A stretch of DNA of 64,000 nt from CAVOEB01 sp965249645 (lineage in GTDB: Bacteria > Pseudomonadota > Alphaproteobacteria > UBA828 > JAPUJA01). This document shows, piece after piece, positions 1-8,886 of this stretch (its first letter is position 1; each line of letters opens with the position of its first letter). Where the stretch lies: positions 62,001 through 126,000 of the forward strand of contig CBDFML010000009.1 in NCBI GenBank assembly GCA_965249645.1, written 5' to 3'. The notes under the pieces are model-generated. The model saw only the letters and a list, made by a program, of their open reading frames with translations. It did no database searches and was not told the DNA's origin. Made by a program: the position numbers and the translations under genes.

Positions 1-55
1 CGGCGGAGGCCTCGCTCCGCCCGTTCTATGATCCCGAGGGATGCCGGCCCAAGGC

Positions 56-829
56 CTAGCCGCGATAGCGCGTGACCCGGAACGCGATGTAGCTGGCGCA
101 GATGGTAAACGTCATCAGCAGGAATCCCACAATATTGATCTGCGGGTTCGCGCCCTTGCGCAGCATGCCCCAGAGGAAAGTCGGCAGCGTGTTGCCGCCG
201 CCGACGGTGAAGAAGGTGATGATGAAGTCGTCGAGCGAGAGCGCCATGGCGATCATCGCCGCGCCGATGATCGTCGGGCGGATCAGCGGCAGGGTCACGG
301 AGTTGAAAGCCCGCAGCGGCGAGGCCCCGAGGTCGCGGGCGCTGTTCACGATGGCGTAGTCGAAGCGCGCCATCCGGGCATGCACGACGAGGATGACGAA
401 GGGTTGGGTGAATACCAAGTGACCCAGGATCACCGTCTGCAGGCCGAGGCGCATGTCGAGGCTTGAGAAGAAAGAGAGCAGGGTGAGTGCCAGGACGAGC
501 GGTGGAAGCATGACCGGAAGCGTGAGTATCGCCATCGAGATACCCGCGACTTGGGGCCGCATGCGCGCAAACGAAAATGCCGCCATGGTGCCGCAGAGCG
601 TCGTTACCCCGCCGACGGTTCCGGTTACGATGGCACTGTTGCGCAGCGACTTCCAGAATTCGGATCGCGAAAACAGCGTCTCCCACCAGTCCAGCGTCAG
701 TCCCTCGATCGGGAAGCTGATCACGCCCTTGTCGGAAAAACAGAACATGATGAGGATCACCAGCGGCGAGATCATGAAAACGCAGCAGGCCGCAGCGAAG
801 ACGCGCCAGACGACGTTGCTTATCGTCAT
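56..829 (-). CDS. polyamine-type ABC transporter permease (PotC-like)
   Basis: Inner-membrane permease of a spermidine/putrescine-family ABC importer, 257 aa, the usual PotC length. It has about six hydrophobic segments and the cytoplasmic EAA-type loop (LGASPLRAFNSVTLPLI, roughly residues 175-192) that contacts the ATPase. The ATG at 829 overlaps the stop of the upstream permease by four bases (ATGA); an open frame extending further upstream lies inside that gene and is not used. It is the last gene of a four-gene minus-strand operon (binding protein, ATPase, two permeases). The substrate is inferred from family and order; opines or other cationic amines remain possible. Confidence 0.9.
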   Translation of the reverse strand: MTISNVVWRVFAAACCVFMISPLVILIMFCFSDKGVISFPIEGLTLDWWETLFSRSEFWKSLRNSAIVTGTVGGVTTLCGTMAAFSFARMRPQVAGISMAILTLPVMLPPLVLALTLLSFFSSLDMRLGLQTVILGHLVFTQPFVILVVHARMARFDYAIVNSARDLGASPLRAFNSVTLPLIRPTIIGAAMIAMALSLDDFIITFFTVGGGNTLPTFLWGMLRKGANPQINIVGFLLMTFTICASYIAFRVTRYRG

Positions 830-1674
830 CCCCGTGCCTTCAAGGTTTGACGCATCCCGAGGGCGACCATGCTGATCACGATCATGCAGATCGCGATGAT
901 CGTAAACGCCATGGCCGCGCCCAGCGGCGCGTTGTACCGCATGCCGAATTGGAGCTGGATCATAATCCCCATCATCGAAGTGTAGGGACCGCCGACCAGC
1001 AACGGCGTGACGTAATCGCCTGCGGCAAACAAAAAGGAGAGTGTGAAGGAAAACAGAATGCCGATCTGGCACTGGGGCAGCACGATCTCCTTGAACACCC
1101 GCCACGGTCCCGCGCCCAGGTCGCGCGCGCCGCGCAGGGGCACGTCCTCGACGCTGCGCAGCGCACCATATATGGGCAGGATCGCGAGCGGCAGGGTGTA
1201 ATGGCCCAGCGTTATCACCACCGCGAGCGGGTTGTAGAGAAAGGCGGTGATCGGTTCATCGATCAGTCCGATCGCCTGCAAGGCCGTGTTCAGCACGCCG
1301 CCCTGGCCGAGGATCGTCTTCCAGACGTAGATCTTGGTGAGATAGCCGCCGAACAGGGTGAGCAGGGTGACGAACAGCAGCGGCGTGCCCCACCGACCCG
1401 CCCTGAAGCGGATGAAATAGGCGAAGCCGAAGGCCACCGTCGTGACGACGAGGCCGATCACCGAGGCCACCGCAAAGGTGTACCAGAGGGACGGGAAATA
1501 GTCGGTCCAGACCTCGACATAATTGTGAATCGTGGGGTCGGTGCTGAGCTGATAGGCCTGGATCTGCCAGAAGCTCATCACGAAGAAATAGGCGACGGGG
1601 GCCGCGAAGCAGAACAGGAAGATCGTCGTCGACGGCAGCACGAAGGGCAGACGCCCCCTCAGCCAGTCGATCAT
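826..1674 (-). CDS. polyamine-type ABC transporter permease (PotB-like)
   Basis: First permease of the importer, 282 aa, with six predicted membrane segments, the first at about residues 11-34. The EAA loop is seen as DLGAGPWRVFKEIVLP near residues 185-200. It overlaps the ATPase gene upstream (positions 1671-1674) and the second permease downstream (826-829) by four bases each, so the three cytoplasmic-side subunits are probably translationally coupled. It would pair with the 56-829 product to form the heterodimeric channel. Confidence 0.9.
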   Translation of the reverse strand: MIDWLRGRLPFVLPSTTIFLFCFAAPVAYFFVMSFWQIQAYQLSTDPTIHNYVEVWTDYFPSLWYTFAVASVIGLVVTTVAFGFAYFIRFRAGRWGTPLLFVTLLTLFGGYLTKIYVWKTILGQGGVLNTALQAIGLIDEPITAFLYNPLAVVITLGHYTLPLAILPIYGALRSVEDVPLRGARDLGAGPWRVFKEIVLPQCQIGILFSFTLSFLFAAGDYVTPLLVGGPYTSMMGIMIQLQFGMRYNAPLGAAMAFTIIAICMIVISMVALGMRQTLKARG

Positions 1675-2738
1675 GTGTCGGGCAGGATTTTGTGTTCCGT
1701 GTGCGTCCAGCTCAATTGCACGGCGTCGCCGACGGCGACGCGCCCGCGCAGGTCCGTGTCCGCGCTGTGAACGGCAAAGATCTCGTCGTCGATGGCGACG
1801 GTGTATCTTATGTAGGTGCCGAGAAACACCGCATCGTCGAGCCGGCCGGCAAGGCGTAACGCGTCATCGGGCAGCGTCGCGTCGGCAGGCACGAGAATTG
1901 CCGCCTCGGGGCGCAGCATGATCACCACGTCCTCGTCGGCGCCGGCATCCTCGAAGCCACCGCCCAGTGCCAACGTGATGCGCCCGCCCGAGCGCCGGCC
2001 ACGCAGAATATTGGCCTCGCCGATGAAGGTCGAGACGAAGCGTGATTGCGGCGCGGCGTAGATGTCCTCCGCGGTGCCCTGCTGGACGATGCGGCCCGCG
2101 GACATTACGGCGATCTGGTTGGCCAAGCCCATGGCCTCGCTCTGGTCGTGGGTGACGAACACGAAGGTGCCGCCGATGGAATTGTGGATGCGCCGAAGCT
2201 CGGTTTGCATGGCTTTACGCAGCTTGAGGTCCAGCGCGGCAAGCGGTTCGTCAAGCAACAGCACGTCGGGACGCATAATCAGCGCGCGGGCGAGCGCGAC
2301 GCGCTGTGCCTGGCCGCCCGAGAGCTGGCCGACGCCACGTTGCTCCAGCTCCTCCAAATGGACGAGATCGATGATCTCGCGCACCCGCTCCTTGATCTCC
2401 TCCTTGGGGGCTTTTTTGATATTCAGGCCGTAGGCGATGTTCTGGCGCACGGTCATGTGTGGAAACAGGCCGTAGCCCTGAAACACCATGTTGGTCGGGC
2501 GGCGGTCGGGCGGCAGGCGGGTGATGTCCTGCCCGTTGATTTCGACCGTGCCGCTGTCGGGGTAGAGAAAGCCCGCGATCATGTTGAGCAGGGTCGTCTT
2601 GCCGCAGCCCGACGGGCCGAGGATCGCGAGGAAATCACCGCGCCGAATTGTGAGGTCGAGCGGGTGCACCGCGACCAAATCGCCGAACGACTTGGAAACG
2701 CCGCTCAGGCGGACGATGATTTCGTCAGTGGAGGCCAT
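1671..2738 (-). CDS. potA: polyamine-type ABC transporter ATP-binding protein (PotA-like)
   Basis: ATPase that energises the importer. Visible motifs are Walker A GPSGCGKTT (residues 41-49), the Q-loop near 85, signature LSGGQ (139-143), Walker B VLLLDEP (159-165), and the switch histidine in FVTHDQSEA. The last ~100 residues form a TOBE domain typical of PotA/FbpC-type subunits. The length of 355 aa is normal. It lies between the binding-protein gene (88 bp upstream) and the two permeases (4-bp overlap). The substrate is not fixed by this subunit; iron or sulfate relatives share the fold, but the PotD-like neighbour favours polyamines. Confidence 0.9.
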   Translation of the reverse strand: MASTDEIIVRLSGVSKSFGDLVAVHPLDLTIRRGDFLAILGPSGCGKTTLLNMIAGFLYPDSGTVEINGQDITRLPPDRRPTNMVFQGYGLFPHMTVRQNIAYGLNIKKAPKEEIKERVREIIDLVHLEELEQRGVGQLSGGQAQRVALARALIMRPDVLLLDEPLAALDLKLRKAMQTELRRIHNSIGGTFVFVTHDQSEAMGLANQIAVMSAGRIVQQGTAEDIYAAPQSRFVSTFIGEANILRGRRSGGRITLALGGGFEDAGADEDVVIMLRPEAAILVPADATLPDDALRLAGRLDDAVFLGTYIRYTVAIDDEIFAVHSADTDLRGRVAVGDAVQLSWTHTEHKILPDT

Positions 2739-2826
2739 GGATCATATCCTGGATTTGCAGCGGGAGGGACCGGCGGACGACCGGATCAAGCGGCTGTCCG
2801 CGCGGGCTCCACGGTTGGATCGCAGC

Positions 2827-3981
2827 TTACGCCGCGAGGAAACGCTCCCAGGCCTTGGTAACTTGATCGAAGGTCACATGCTCGCCATCGGGCGAGGTCG
2901 GCCAGAGCTCGCTGATGCCGCCGGCGGAGTCGAACCAGCCCTCAATGTCGTCGTACGGATACATGCTCTTGGGCAGGTCGTCCAGCATCGGCACGGCGCC
3001 GCTGACCACCGCGCCCGTCGTATTGAGATTCGCGATTTCGGCCTGTGTCTCCGTCGCAAGCGAGTGATTGAGCAATTTGTAGCATTCGTCCAGATGGGGT
3101 GCCTGAGGCACGACCGAGAGGTTGTCGCAAAACAGCAGACTGCCTTCCTTGGGGATCACCCATTTCAGGTTGGTGTTCTCGGCGCCGCCCCACACACTGG
3201 TCGGCTCCCAGGCAGGGGCCATGACGATCTCGCCGTTCGCAAACATCGTGCCGAGTTCGCCGTAGCCCGGCGCGACGGCCAGCGCGTGGTTCTTCTTGAT
3301 ATCGATGATCAGGTCGATCGTCGCGTCGAGCTCGGCCTCGGTGATCAGCCATGGCGTGCGCGTGCCCGCCGCGACGCTGGCGAAGGGGAACATGATCGCG
3401 ATCATGTCGTGCACGAGCGCGACCTTGCCCTTGTATTCCGGCTTCATCATGTCGAGCCATGAGGTCGGCGGCTCGGAGATCACGTCGGCGTTGTACATCA
3501 GCGGCACGGAGCCCCAGGCGAAGGGAGTGCCGAAGACTTCGCCGCCGATTTCGAGTGTCGGCATGTTCTGGAAAACCGGGAACAGGTTCGCGTAGTTCGG
3601 GATCCGGCTCATGTCGAGGGGCTCGAGCAGGCCCACATGGTTGTAGAACGGCACGTAGAGTGCTGCGGGCGTGACGATGTCCATGTTGCCCTTGCCGCCC
3701 GACTGGATGGCCGCGATGATTTCCTCGTTGCCCGCGGTGATGTAGGTCGTCTGCAGGCTGATGTCGTTGTTGTCGAACCAGCCACCTGCCTTAAGGCCGT
3801 CGTCATAGCCCTGCCAGCCCGTGTAATAGAGATCGGTGCCCGCCAGAGCCTTGCCTGCCGGAAGTCCTGCCAGGCCTGCGCCTGCCACGGCTGCGGCGGC
3901 GCCGGCGCCGAACTGGCGGCGGGTCATATGACCGAATGTGCGCGAGCGCACGAGGCCCGGATTGGTCGTGGTTTTGGTCAT
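2827..3981 (-). CDS. polyamine-type ABC transporter substrate-binding protein (PotD-like), Tat-exported
   Basis: Periplasmic solute-binding protein of 384 aa. The N-terminus has a twin-arginine signal (TRRQFGAGAAAA, residues 20-31) followed by a hydrophobic alanine-rich stretch and a cleavage-like GKALAG site near residue 47. The mature part has the SBP family 8 (PotD/PotF) layout, including LYYTGWQGYDD at its start. It is the first gene of the operon and is divergent from the ureohydrolase gene at 4196, sharing a 214-bp intergenic region. Ligand residues cannot be assigned by eye, so spermidine, putrescine and related amines are all possible. Confidence 0.88.
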   Translation of the reverse strand: MTKTTTNPGLVRSRTFGHMTRRQFGAGAAAAVAGAGLAGLPAGKALAGTDLYYTGWQGYDDGLKAGGWFDNNDISLQTTYITAGNEEIIAAIQSGGKGNMDIVTPAALYVPFYNHVGLLEPLDMSRIPNYANLFPVFQNMPTLEIGGEVFGTPFAWGSVPLMYNADVISEPPTSWLDMMKPEYKGKVALVHDMIAIMFPFASVAAGTRTPWLITEAELDATIDLIIDIKKNHALAVAPGYGELGTMFANGEIVMAPAWEPTSVWGGAENTNLKWVIPKEGSLLFCDNLSVVPQAPHLDECYKLLNHSLATETQAEIANLNTTGAVVSGAVPMLDDLPKSMYPYDDIEGWFDSAGGISELWPTSPDGEHVTFDQVTKAWERFLAA

Positions 3982-4195
3982 TGAACTCTCTCCCTTATGG
4001 GCCCCGAATTTTGGAGGGCCGTGTCCCTGATGCGCTCCCGCCCGGTTATGTGGGTCATGGAGCCGTTGTTCTTACTACTATGGGGCCAGTCTAACCCCAA
4101 TTCCATCGCTTGCGAAAGACCGCGCTGCACTATCGAAACACGGCGCGGCTGGGCTAGAGTACCCGATCGGGCGGCGAAGCAGGGAAGGACAGGCG

Positions 4196-5152
4196 ATGGC
4201 GGACGACGACGGCACGGACAGCGGCGAATTGCCCTACCGCCCCCGCTTCATGGAAATTCCCAGCTTCATGCGCTATCCCATCGTCAAAGGTGCGGGCGAG
4301 GTCGACATTGCGCTGATCGGCGTGCCCTTCGATCTCGGCACCACCAACCGACCGGGCGCGCGCCATGGGCCCCGCCAAGTGCGCGATATGTCGAGCCTGA
4401 TCCGGCGCACCCACCATGTCAGCCTGATTACGCCCGACGAGCATTGCCGGATCGGCGACCTGGGCGACGTGCCCATCAATCCGCTCGACGCCGCCGCGAG
4501 CCTCGCGATCATCGAAGAGTTTTATGCCGACGTGCACGCAGCGGGTGCCGCGCCGCTTTCAGTCGGCGGCGATCACCTGGTAGCGCTTCCCATCCTGCGC
4601 GGCATCGCGAAGGGTGCGCCCGCGGGCATGGTCCATTTCGACGCCCATTGCGATACCTCGGGCGCCTTCATGGGCGTCGAGCAGCATCACGGCACTCCGT
4701 TTCGTCTCGCCGTTGAGGAAGGTCTGCTCGATCCGAAGCGGGTCATCCAGATTGGCATTCGCGGCTCGCTCACGGACAAGGACATCTGGACATTCTCCCA
4801 CGAGAGCGGCATGCGGGTGGTCTACATTGAGGAATATTTTGAGCGTGGCGTCGACTGGGTGATCGACGAGATCCGCCGTGTCGTCGGCGACGGTCCCACC
4901 TATGTCAGCTTCGATGTCGACGGCCTCGACCCGGTCTACGCGCCTGGCACGGGTACGCCCGAGGCGGGAGGTTTTTCCATGTACGAGGCGCAGAAGATGA
5001 TCCGCAGCCTGCAAGGCCTCCACCTGGTGGGCGGCGACGTGGTCGAGGTGTCACCACCCTTCGACCCCAGCGGCAACACGGCGCTCAACGCCGCGACCGT
5101 GATGTTCGAGATCCTCTGCGTGCTGGCCGATTCCCTGGCCACGCGGCGCTAA
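4196..5152 (+). CDS. agmatinase/ureohydrolase family protein
   Basis: Arginase/agmatinase/guanidinobutyrase-family enzyme that hydrolyses a guanidino group to urea. The binuclear manganese ligands are all visible: H127 in GGDH, D149/H151/D153 in HFDAHCD, and D240/D242 in SFDVDGLDP. The length of 318 aa matches agmatinases. The ATG at 4196 follows GGGAAGGA at suitable spacing. Its divergence from a polyamine-type importer suggests imported guanidino compounds or polyamine precursors as substrates. The sequence does not separate agmatine from guanidinobutyrate or guanidinopropionate. Confidence 0.88.
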   Translation: MADDDGTDSGELPYRPRFMEIPSFMRYPIVKGAGEVDIALIGVPFDLGTTNRPGARHGPRQVRDMSSLIRRTHHVSLITPDEHCRIGDLGDVPINPLDAAASLAIIEEFYADVHAAGAAPLSVGGDHLVALPILRGIAKGAPAGMVHFDAHCDTSGAFMGVEQHHGTPFRLAVEEGLLDPKRVIQIGIRGSLTDKDIWTFSHESGMRVVYIEEYFERGVDWVIDEIRRVVGDGPTYVSFDVDGLDPVYAPGTGTPEAGGFSMYEAQKMIRSLQGLHLVGGDVVEVSPPFDPSGNTALNAATVMFEILCVLADSLATRR

Positions 5153-5161
5153 ACCAGCGCC

Positions 5162-5965
5162 TTAGCTCTCCCGGCGCGGACCCACCAGGGTGACGCCACC
5201 GTCGACCACGAGGGTCTGGCCGGTGATGAAGCGGGCCTGATCCGACGCCAGGAAGACCACCGCGTTGCCGACATCCCAGCCGGTGCCCTCGATCGCCAGC
5301 GGCGCCGCTTTGCGCCGGCGTTCGCGCGCTTCCTCGCTCATTCCCTGGCCGTAAATCAGCGGCGTGTACATGGGCCCCGGCGCGACGCAGTTGACCCGGA
5401 TGCCCTCGGCCGCGTGATCGACCGCCATGGCGCGGGTGAGCGTGATGACCGCGCCCTTCGAGGTCGAATAGGCGGTCAGGCCCCGGGGGCGCAGCGCCGA
5501 AATCGACGAAACGTTGACGATCGCACCGCCCCCGCCACTCTCAATCATGGCGGGAATCGCATGCTTGGACGCCAACATCATCGAAGTCACGTTGATCCGC
5601 ATCACCCGTTCCCACTCGGCCTCGGTCTCGTCGACCACCGAGCCGCCACTCGTGATGACGCCGACGTTGTTGTCGAGGATGTCGAGCCGGCTGAAGTGCT
5701 CGATCGCCGCCGCGACCATCGCGGCACAATTGGAGGCGCGGGTGACGTCCGCCGCGAACGCCACGGCCCGCCCGCCGCCGTCTTCGATCATCGTTGCCGT
5801 ACGCTCCGCCGCCGCCTCGTCGCGGTCGACCACGAGAACCTTCGCGCCCGCACGGGCGAACAGGATGGCCGCCGCCCGGCCGTTGCCGATGCCGTCGTCC
5901 AGCGCGCCGCCACCGGTGACGATGGCAACCTTGTCGCCAAGCCCGGAATCGTCGGGACTGTCCAT
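5162..5965 (-). CDS. short-chain dehydrogenase/reductase
   Basis: Classical SDR oxidoreductase of 267 aa. The NAD(P)-binding glycine motif is the variant TGGGALDDGIGNGRA near residues 17-31, followed by an acidic residue ending beta-2 (VVDRDE, suggesting NAD preference), a NNVG-like motif (LDNNVG), and the catalytic YSTSK. The ATG at 5965 is preferred over one 39 bases upstream because GGGGAGAA lies about nine bases before it and it avoids overlap with the cyclase gene. It lies 26 bp after that gene and is convergent with the ureohydrolase gene. Substrate unknown. Confidence 0.85.
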   Translation of the reverse strand: MDSPDDSGLGDKVAIVTGGGALDDGIGNGRAAAILFARAGAKVLVVDRDEAAAERTATMIEDGGGRAVAFAADVTRASNCAAMVAAAIEHFSRLDILDNNVGVITSGGSVVDETEAEWERVMRINVTSMMLASKHAIPAMIESGGGGAIVNVSSISALRPRGLTAYSTSKGAVITLTRAMAVDHAAEGIRVNCVAPGPMYTPLIYGQGMSEEARERRRKAAPLAIEGTGWDVGNAVVFLASDQARFITGQTLVVDGGVTLVGPRRES

Positions 5966-5991
5966 CACACGCCGTTCTCCCCGTACTCCGC

Positions 5992-6729
5992 TCAGCCCCA
6001 GCACGGGCGCGCGACGATGCGCGCCGGTGCGCCGTCCGAGCCCGCGATGTTGATCGCCAGAACCATGACGTCGACCCGCTGGCTGCGCAAGGCGGCAAGG
6101 TTGGTGACATGCTCGGCGACCAAGGTGCCGCTGCCCAGCAGCACGTGGTGGACCGGCCAGTCGAAACCTGCCGCGCGGTGCTTGGCGGCGAGATCGGGGG
6201 TGGGGAAATCAACTCCGACCAGCTTCGCGCCGTGCTCGACCAGCCAGCGCGCGGCCTCTGGGCTGAGCGAGGGGTGGTCCTCGTAGAGTGGGGTGTTCGC
6301 ATGCTGCGCCCAGCCCGTGTCGAGCAGCACGATATCGCCGGGCTCCATCGCGGGCATTGCGGCCTTGAAATGGTGCGGCTCGATGACACCCAGAGGTTCC
6401 AGCTCGATCGGCCAGACGACGCCCGGACCGTAGAGCCGGTCGAGCGGGATGGCGTCAATTGCCGGCCCGTCGGCAATAAAATGACACGGCGCGTCGATAT
6501 GGGTGCCGTGATGGCAGACCATGTGGATCTCGGTGAGATTCAGTGGATCGTCGGGCATGGTCATGAGCCGGTGGATGCGCGGCTGGGGAAAGAACGGCAC
6601 ACGCGAGAACTCTTCCGTGATCGGGTGGGACAGGTCGACCCACGGGGCGCTCGAGCCCGACAGGTGTGGCGCGGGCAGATCGGGCCATCCCGACCATCCC
6701 GTTCGCTTGTGATCGACCGGATCGCACAT
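5992..6729 (-). CDS. cyclase family protein (kynurenine formamidase-like metal hydrolase)
   Basis: Cyclase-family (PF04199) hydrolase of 245 aa. The diagnostic metal-binding motif HGTHIDAPCHF (about residues 73-83) is present, with the DLSHPI start of the fold near residue 32 and a downstream VGVDFPTPD segment. Family members include kynurenine formamidase and isatin hydrolase. It is co-directional with the SDR gene downstream and the carboxymuconolactone-decarboxylase-like gene upstream (30 bp gap), so the three may act on one ring compound. Which compound is not visible. Confidence 0.85.
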   Translation of the reverse strand: MCDPVDHKRTGWSGWPDLPAPHLSGSSAPWVDLSHPITEEFSRVPFFPQPRIHRLMTMPDDPLNLTEIHMVCHHGTHIDAPCHFIADGPAIDAIPLDRLYGPGVVWPIELEPLGVIEPHHFKAAMPAMEPGDIVLLDTGWAQHANTPLYEDHPSLSPEAARWLVEHGAKLVGVDFPTPDLAAKHRAAGFDWPVHHVLLGSGTLVAEHVTNLAALRSQRVDVMVLAINIAGSDGAPARIVARPCWG

Positions 6730-6759
6730 CGGCGCGCCGCCCCCGAACCGCCCCCGCCC

Positions 6760-7149
6760 TTAGGCCGTGCCCTCGATGTCGGCAAACATCCGGTCGGCGA
6801 TGCGGAAGGAATCGATCGCCGCGGGCCAGCCGCAATAGGCGGCGCACTGCAGAAGGATTTCTTTGGTTTCCTCCTTGGTCACGCCGTTGTTGATGGCGCC
6901 ACGCATGTGGATTTCGAACTCGTGGGAACGGTTGAGCGCGGTCAGCATGGCAAGATTGAGCATGCTTCGGGTCTTGAGGTCGAGGCCGGGCCGGGTCCAG
7001 ACGGCGCCCCATGCCCCCTCCGTGACCGCGACCTGCTGCTCTTCCGTCAGCGGGTTGCCCTTGGCGCGCTCCAGCGCTCGATCGACATACTCGTCGCCCA
7101 ATACCTGGCGGCGGATTTTGAGGCCTTTTTCGTAACGCTCCGAAGCCAT
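6760..7149 (-). CDS. carboxymuconolactone decarboxylase family protein
   Basis: Small all-alpha protein of 129 aa of the CMD/AhpD superfamily. The middle carries GLDLKTRSMLNLAMLTAL and the C-terminal half EILLQCAAYCGWPAAIDSFRIA, as in gamma-carboxymuconolactone decarboxylase (PcaC). No other protocatechuate-pathway gene is near, so a decarboxylase role in the pca pathway is not supported; many paralogues serve other ring catabolism or redox roles. It is probably the first gene of a transcript with the cyclase and SDR genes. Confidence 0.85.
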   Translation of the reverse strand: MASERYEKGLKIRRQVLGDEYVDRALERAKGNPLTEEQQVAVTEGAWGAVWTRPGLDLKTRSMLNLAMLTALNRSHEFEIHMRGAINNGVTKEETKEILLQCAAYCGWPAAIDSFRIADRMFADIEGTA

Positions 7150-7319
7150 GAGTGCTCTCCCGTCGGTGACGCGGTGGACCGGTAATTCCAGATTGCCATC
7201 ATACAGGATCGCCCGTACGTCGGGAGCCTGTTCGAAGGCGATTTCCGGGGCTAAGCTAGGCCAAGAACCGACGCGAGCATCAAGCGCATCGATCGTCGGA
7301 GTTGAGGGAGATTATCGTC

Positions 7320-7604
7320 ATGGCCATGAAACGCTTCATCATCGAGCGCACCATACCCGAAGTCGGCAGCCTTGATCGCGAACAGCTCCGTGCGGCGGCC
7401 GCCAAGTCCAACGAAGCGCTGGCTCAGCTGGCGCCCGATATCCAGTGGATTGAATCGTTCGTCGCCGGCGACAAGACATTCTGCGTCTATCTCGCCACCG
7501 ACGAGTCTCTGATCCACAAGCACGCCGAAATCAGCGGTTTTCCGGCAACCACGGTGACCGAGATTCGCAAGATGATCGATCCGACGACCGCCCGGCCCGA
7601 TTAG
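7320..7604 (+). CDS. DUF4242 domain-containing small protein
   Basis: Protein of 94 aa matching the DUF4242 family (ferredoxin-like fold, including a Streptomyces nickel-binding member). It begins MAMKRFIIERTIPEVG and contains the usual YLATDESLIHKHAE segment with histidines near its end. The ATG at 7320 is chosen because GAGGGAG lies nine bases upstream; a TTG at 7302 overlaps that ribosome site. It is followed 37 bp later by the triple RidA gene on the same strand. Function unknown; the metal-binding idea comes only from the family. Confidence 0.75.
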   Translation: MAMKRFIIERTIPEVGSLDREQLRAAAAKSNEALAQLAPDIQWIESFVAGDKTFCVYLATDESLIHKHAEISGFPATTVTEIRKMIDPTTARPD

Positions 7605-7641
7605 GCTGCATCACAGATAAGCGAACAAGGGAGAGCGCGCG

Positions 7642-8862
7642 ATGGAACCGATCTGGCGTTGGCCGATTTCCCATGTCCAGCACCCGTCCGCCACGGCGGG
7701 CAAGCTCACGGCGGTCGGGGGTGCGGGCGATTTCGACGCCGCCGGCGCGATCGGCAACCCTGGCGATCTGACCGCCCAGATCGAAGGCGCCCTTGGAAAC
7801 GTCGCCGCGGCGCTGGCCGCCGAAGGCTGCAGATTGACTGATGTGGTGCGCTTCAAGGCGTTCTATACGGGCGAGTGCGACGACTGGGAGGTCATCGCCG
7901 CGCTGGCCCGCGCTGTGCCCGAGGATCCCATGCCCGCGATCAGCACCGTGCCGACTCCGTTCCAGCCGTTTGAGGGCCAGCTCATTCAGCTCCAGGCCAT
8001 CGCCCAGAAGGGCTGGCGCGGATTCGACGGTGTGCGCGCAGCGCCCCGTCCGGTGCCGGAAGCGAAACGGGATCTGTTCGGTGGGCGCACCGTGACCGGC
8101 GGCTTGCGCGCCGGGGAATTCTGGGCTGTTTCCAACCGCACCGCGGCGGACGAAAACGACGTTATCGCGGCACCCGGCGACGCCGTGGCCCAGAGCCATG
8201 TGGTGCAGCAGACCCACGAGGAGACCCTGGCCCAACTCGGCTGTTCGCTCCAGGATTCCGTAAAGATGGAGGGCTATTACTTCGGTGAGACCACCGGAGA
8301 ATGGGCCGAGATCGCCAAGGCCCGCTGCGCGCGAATTCGCGAGCCCGGTCCCTGCGGCACGGTCGTGCCCTGCCATCAGCTGCATCCCGAGGGCGCCGCG
8401 ACCAAGATCGAGCACCTTGGCTTTCGCGAGAGCTGGAACGGCTTCGACAAGTACATCCCGCGTGCCGACAGTTGGCCCAAGCGGGTCTGGGACTGGCCGA
8501 TTCCGCTGCCCTACCGCCAGGGCCAAAAGCTGCGCGACACCATCTGGACCGGCGGCCAGGTGCCGTGGGAGTCGGATTCGAACTCCGGAGGGTGGATGTA
8601 TCCGGGCGACCTGCACGCCCAGACCCGCTTCGTGCTTTCCTACGTGGCCGACATCCTGCGCGGATTTGACCGCGGTTTCGCTGATCTCAAACTGCTCACC
8701 TGCTACTTCACATCGAGCGGCACGGTCGCGGAAAGCCACGCCTTTCTCGACACCGTCGCGGGCATGCTCGGTGGTGCGCTGCCGCCGATCACCCTGGTGC
8801 CCCAGCCCTACATGCACGATCCGGGTACCACGGTGGAAATTTGGGGCATCGCCCAGGCCTGA
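7642..8862 (+). CDS. triple-domain RidA/YjgF-family protein
   Basis: Protein of 406 aa that divides into three RidA-like (YjgF/YER057c/UK114) segments, at about residues 10-130, 145-275 and 290-406. Each has the family pattern of an N-terminal beta pair ending near a glycine, a helix with a gene-typical VVRFKAFYTG / SVKMEGYYFG / DLKLLTCYFTS strand, and a terminal strand such as LIQLQAIA or VEIWGIAQA. Single-domain RidA proteins form trimers that deaminate reactive enamines/imines, so this may be a one-chain trimer. The catalytic arginine of RidA is not obvious in the segments, so activity may differ. It lies just upstream of the ectoine-degradation genes. Confidence 0.75.
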   Translation: MEPIWRWPISHVQHPSATAGKLTAVGGAGDFDAAGAIGNPGDLTAQIEGALGNVAAALAAEGCRLTDVVRFKAFYTGECDDWEVIAALARAVPEDPMPAISTVPTPFQPFEGQLIQLQAIAQKGWRGFDGVRAAPRPVPEAKRDLFGGRTVTGGLRAGEFWAVSNRTAADENDVIAAPGDAVAQSHVVQQTHEETLAQLGCSLQDSVKMEGYYFGETTGEWAEIAKARCARIREPGPCGTVVPCHQLHPEGAATKIEHLGFRESWNGFDKYIPRADSWPKRVWDWPIPLPYRQGQKLRDTIWTGGQVPWESDSNSGGWMYPGDLHAQTRFVLSYVADILRGFDRGFADLKLLTCYFTSSGTVAESHAFLDTVAGMLGGALPPITLVPQPYMHDPGTTVEIWGIAQA

Positions 8863-8886
8863 TCCGGCAACCCACGGAGCCCGACC

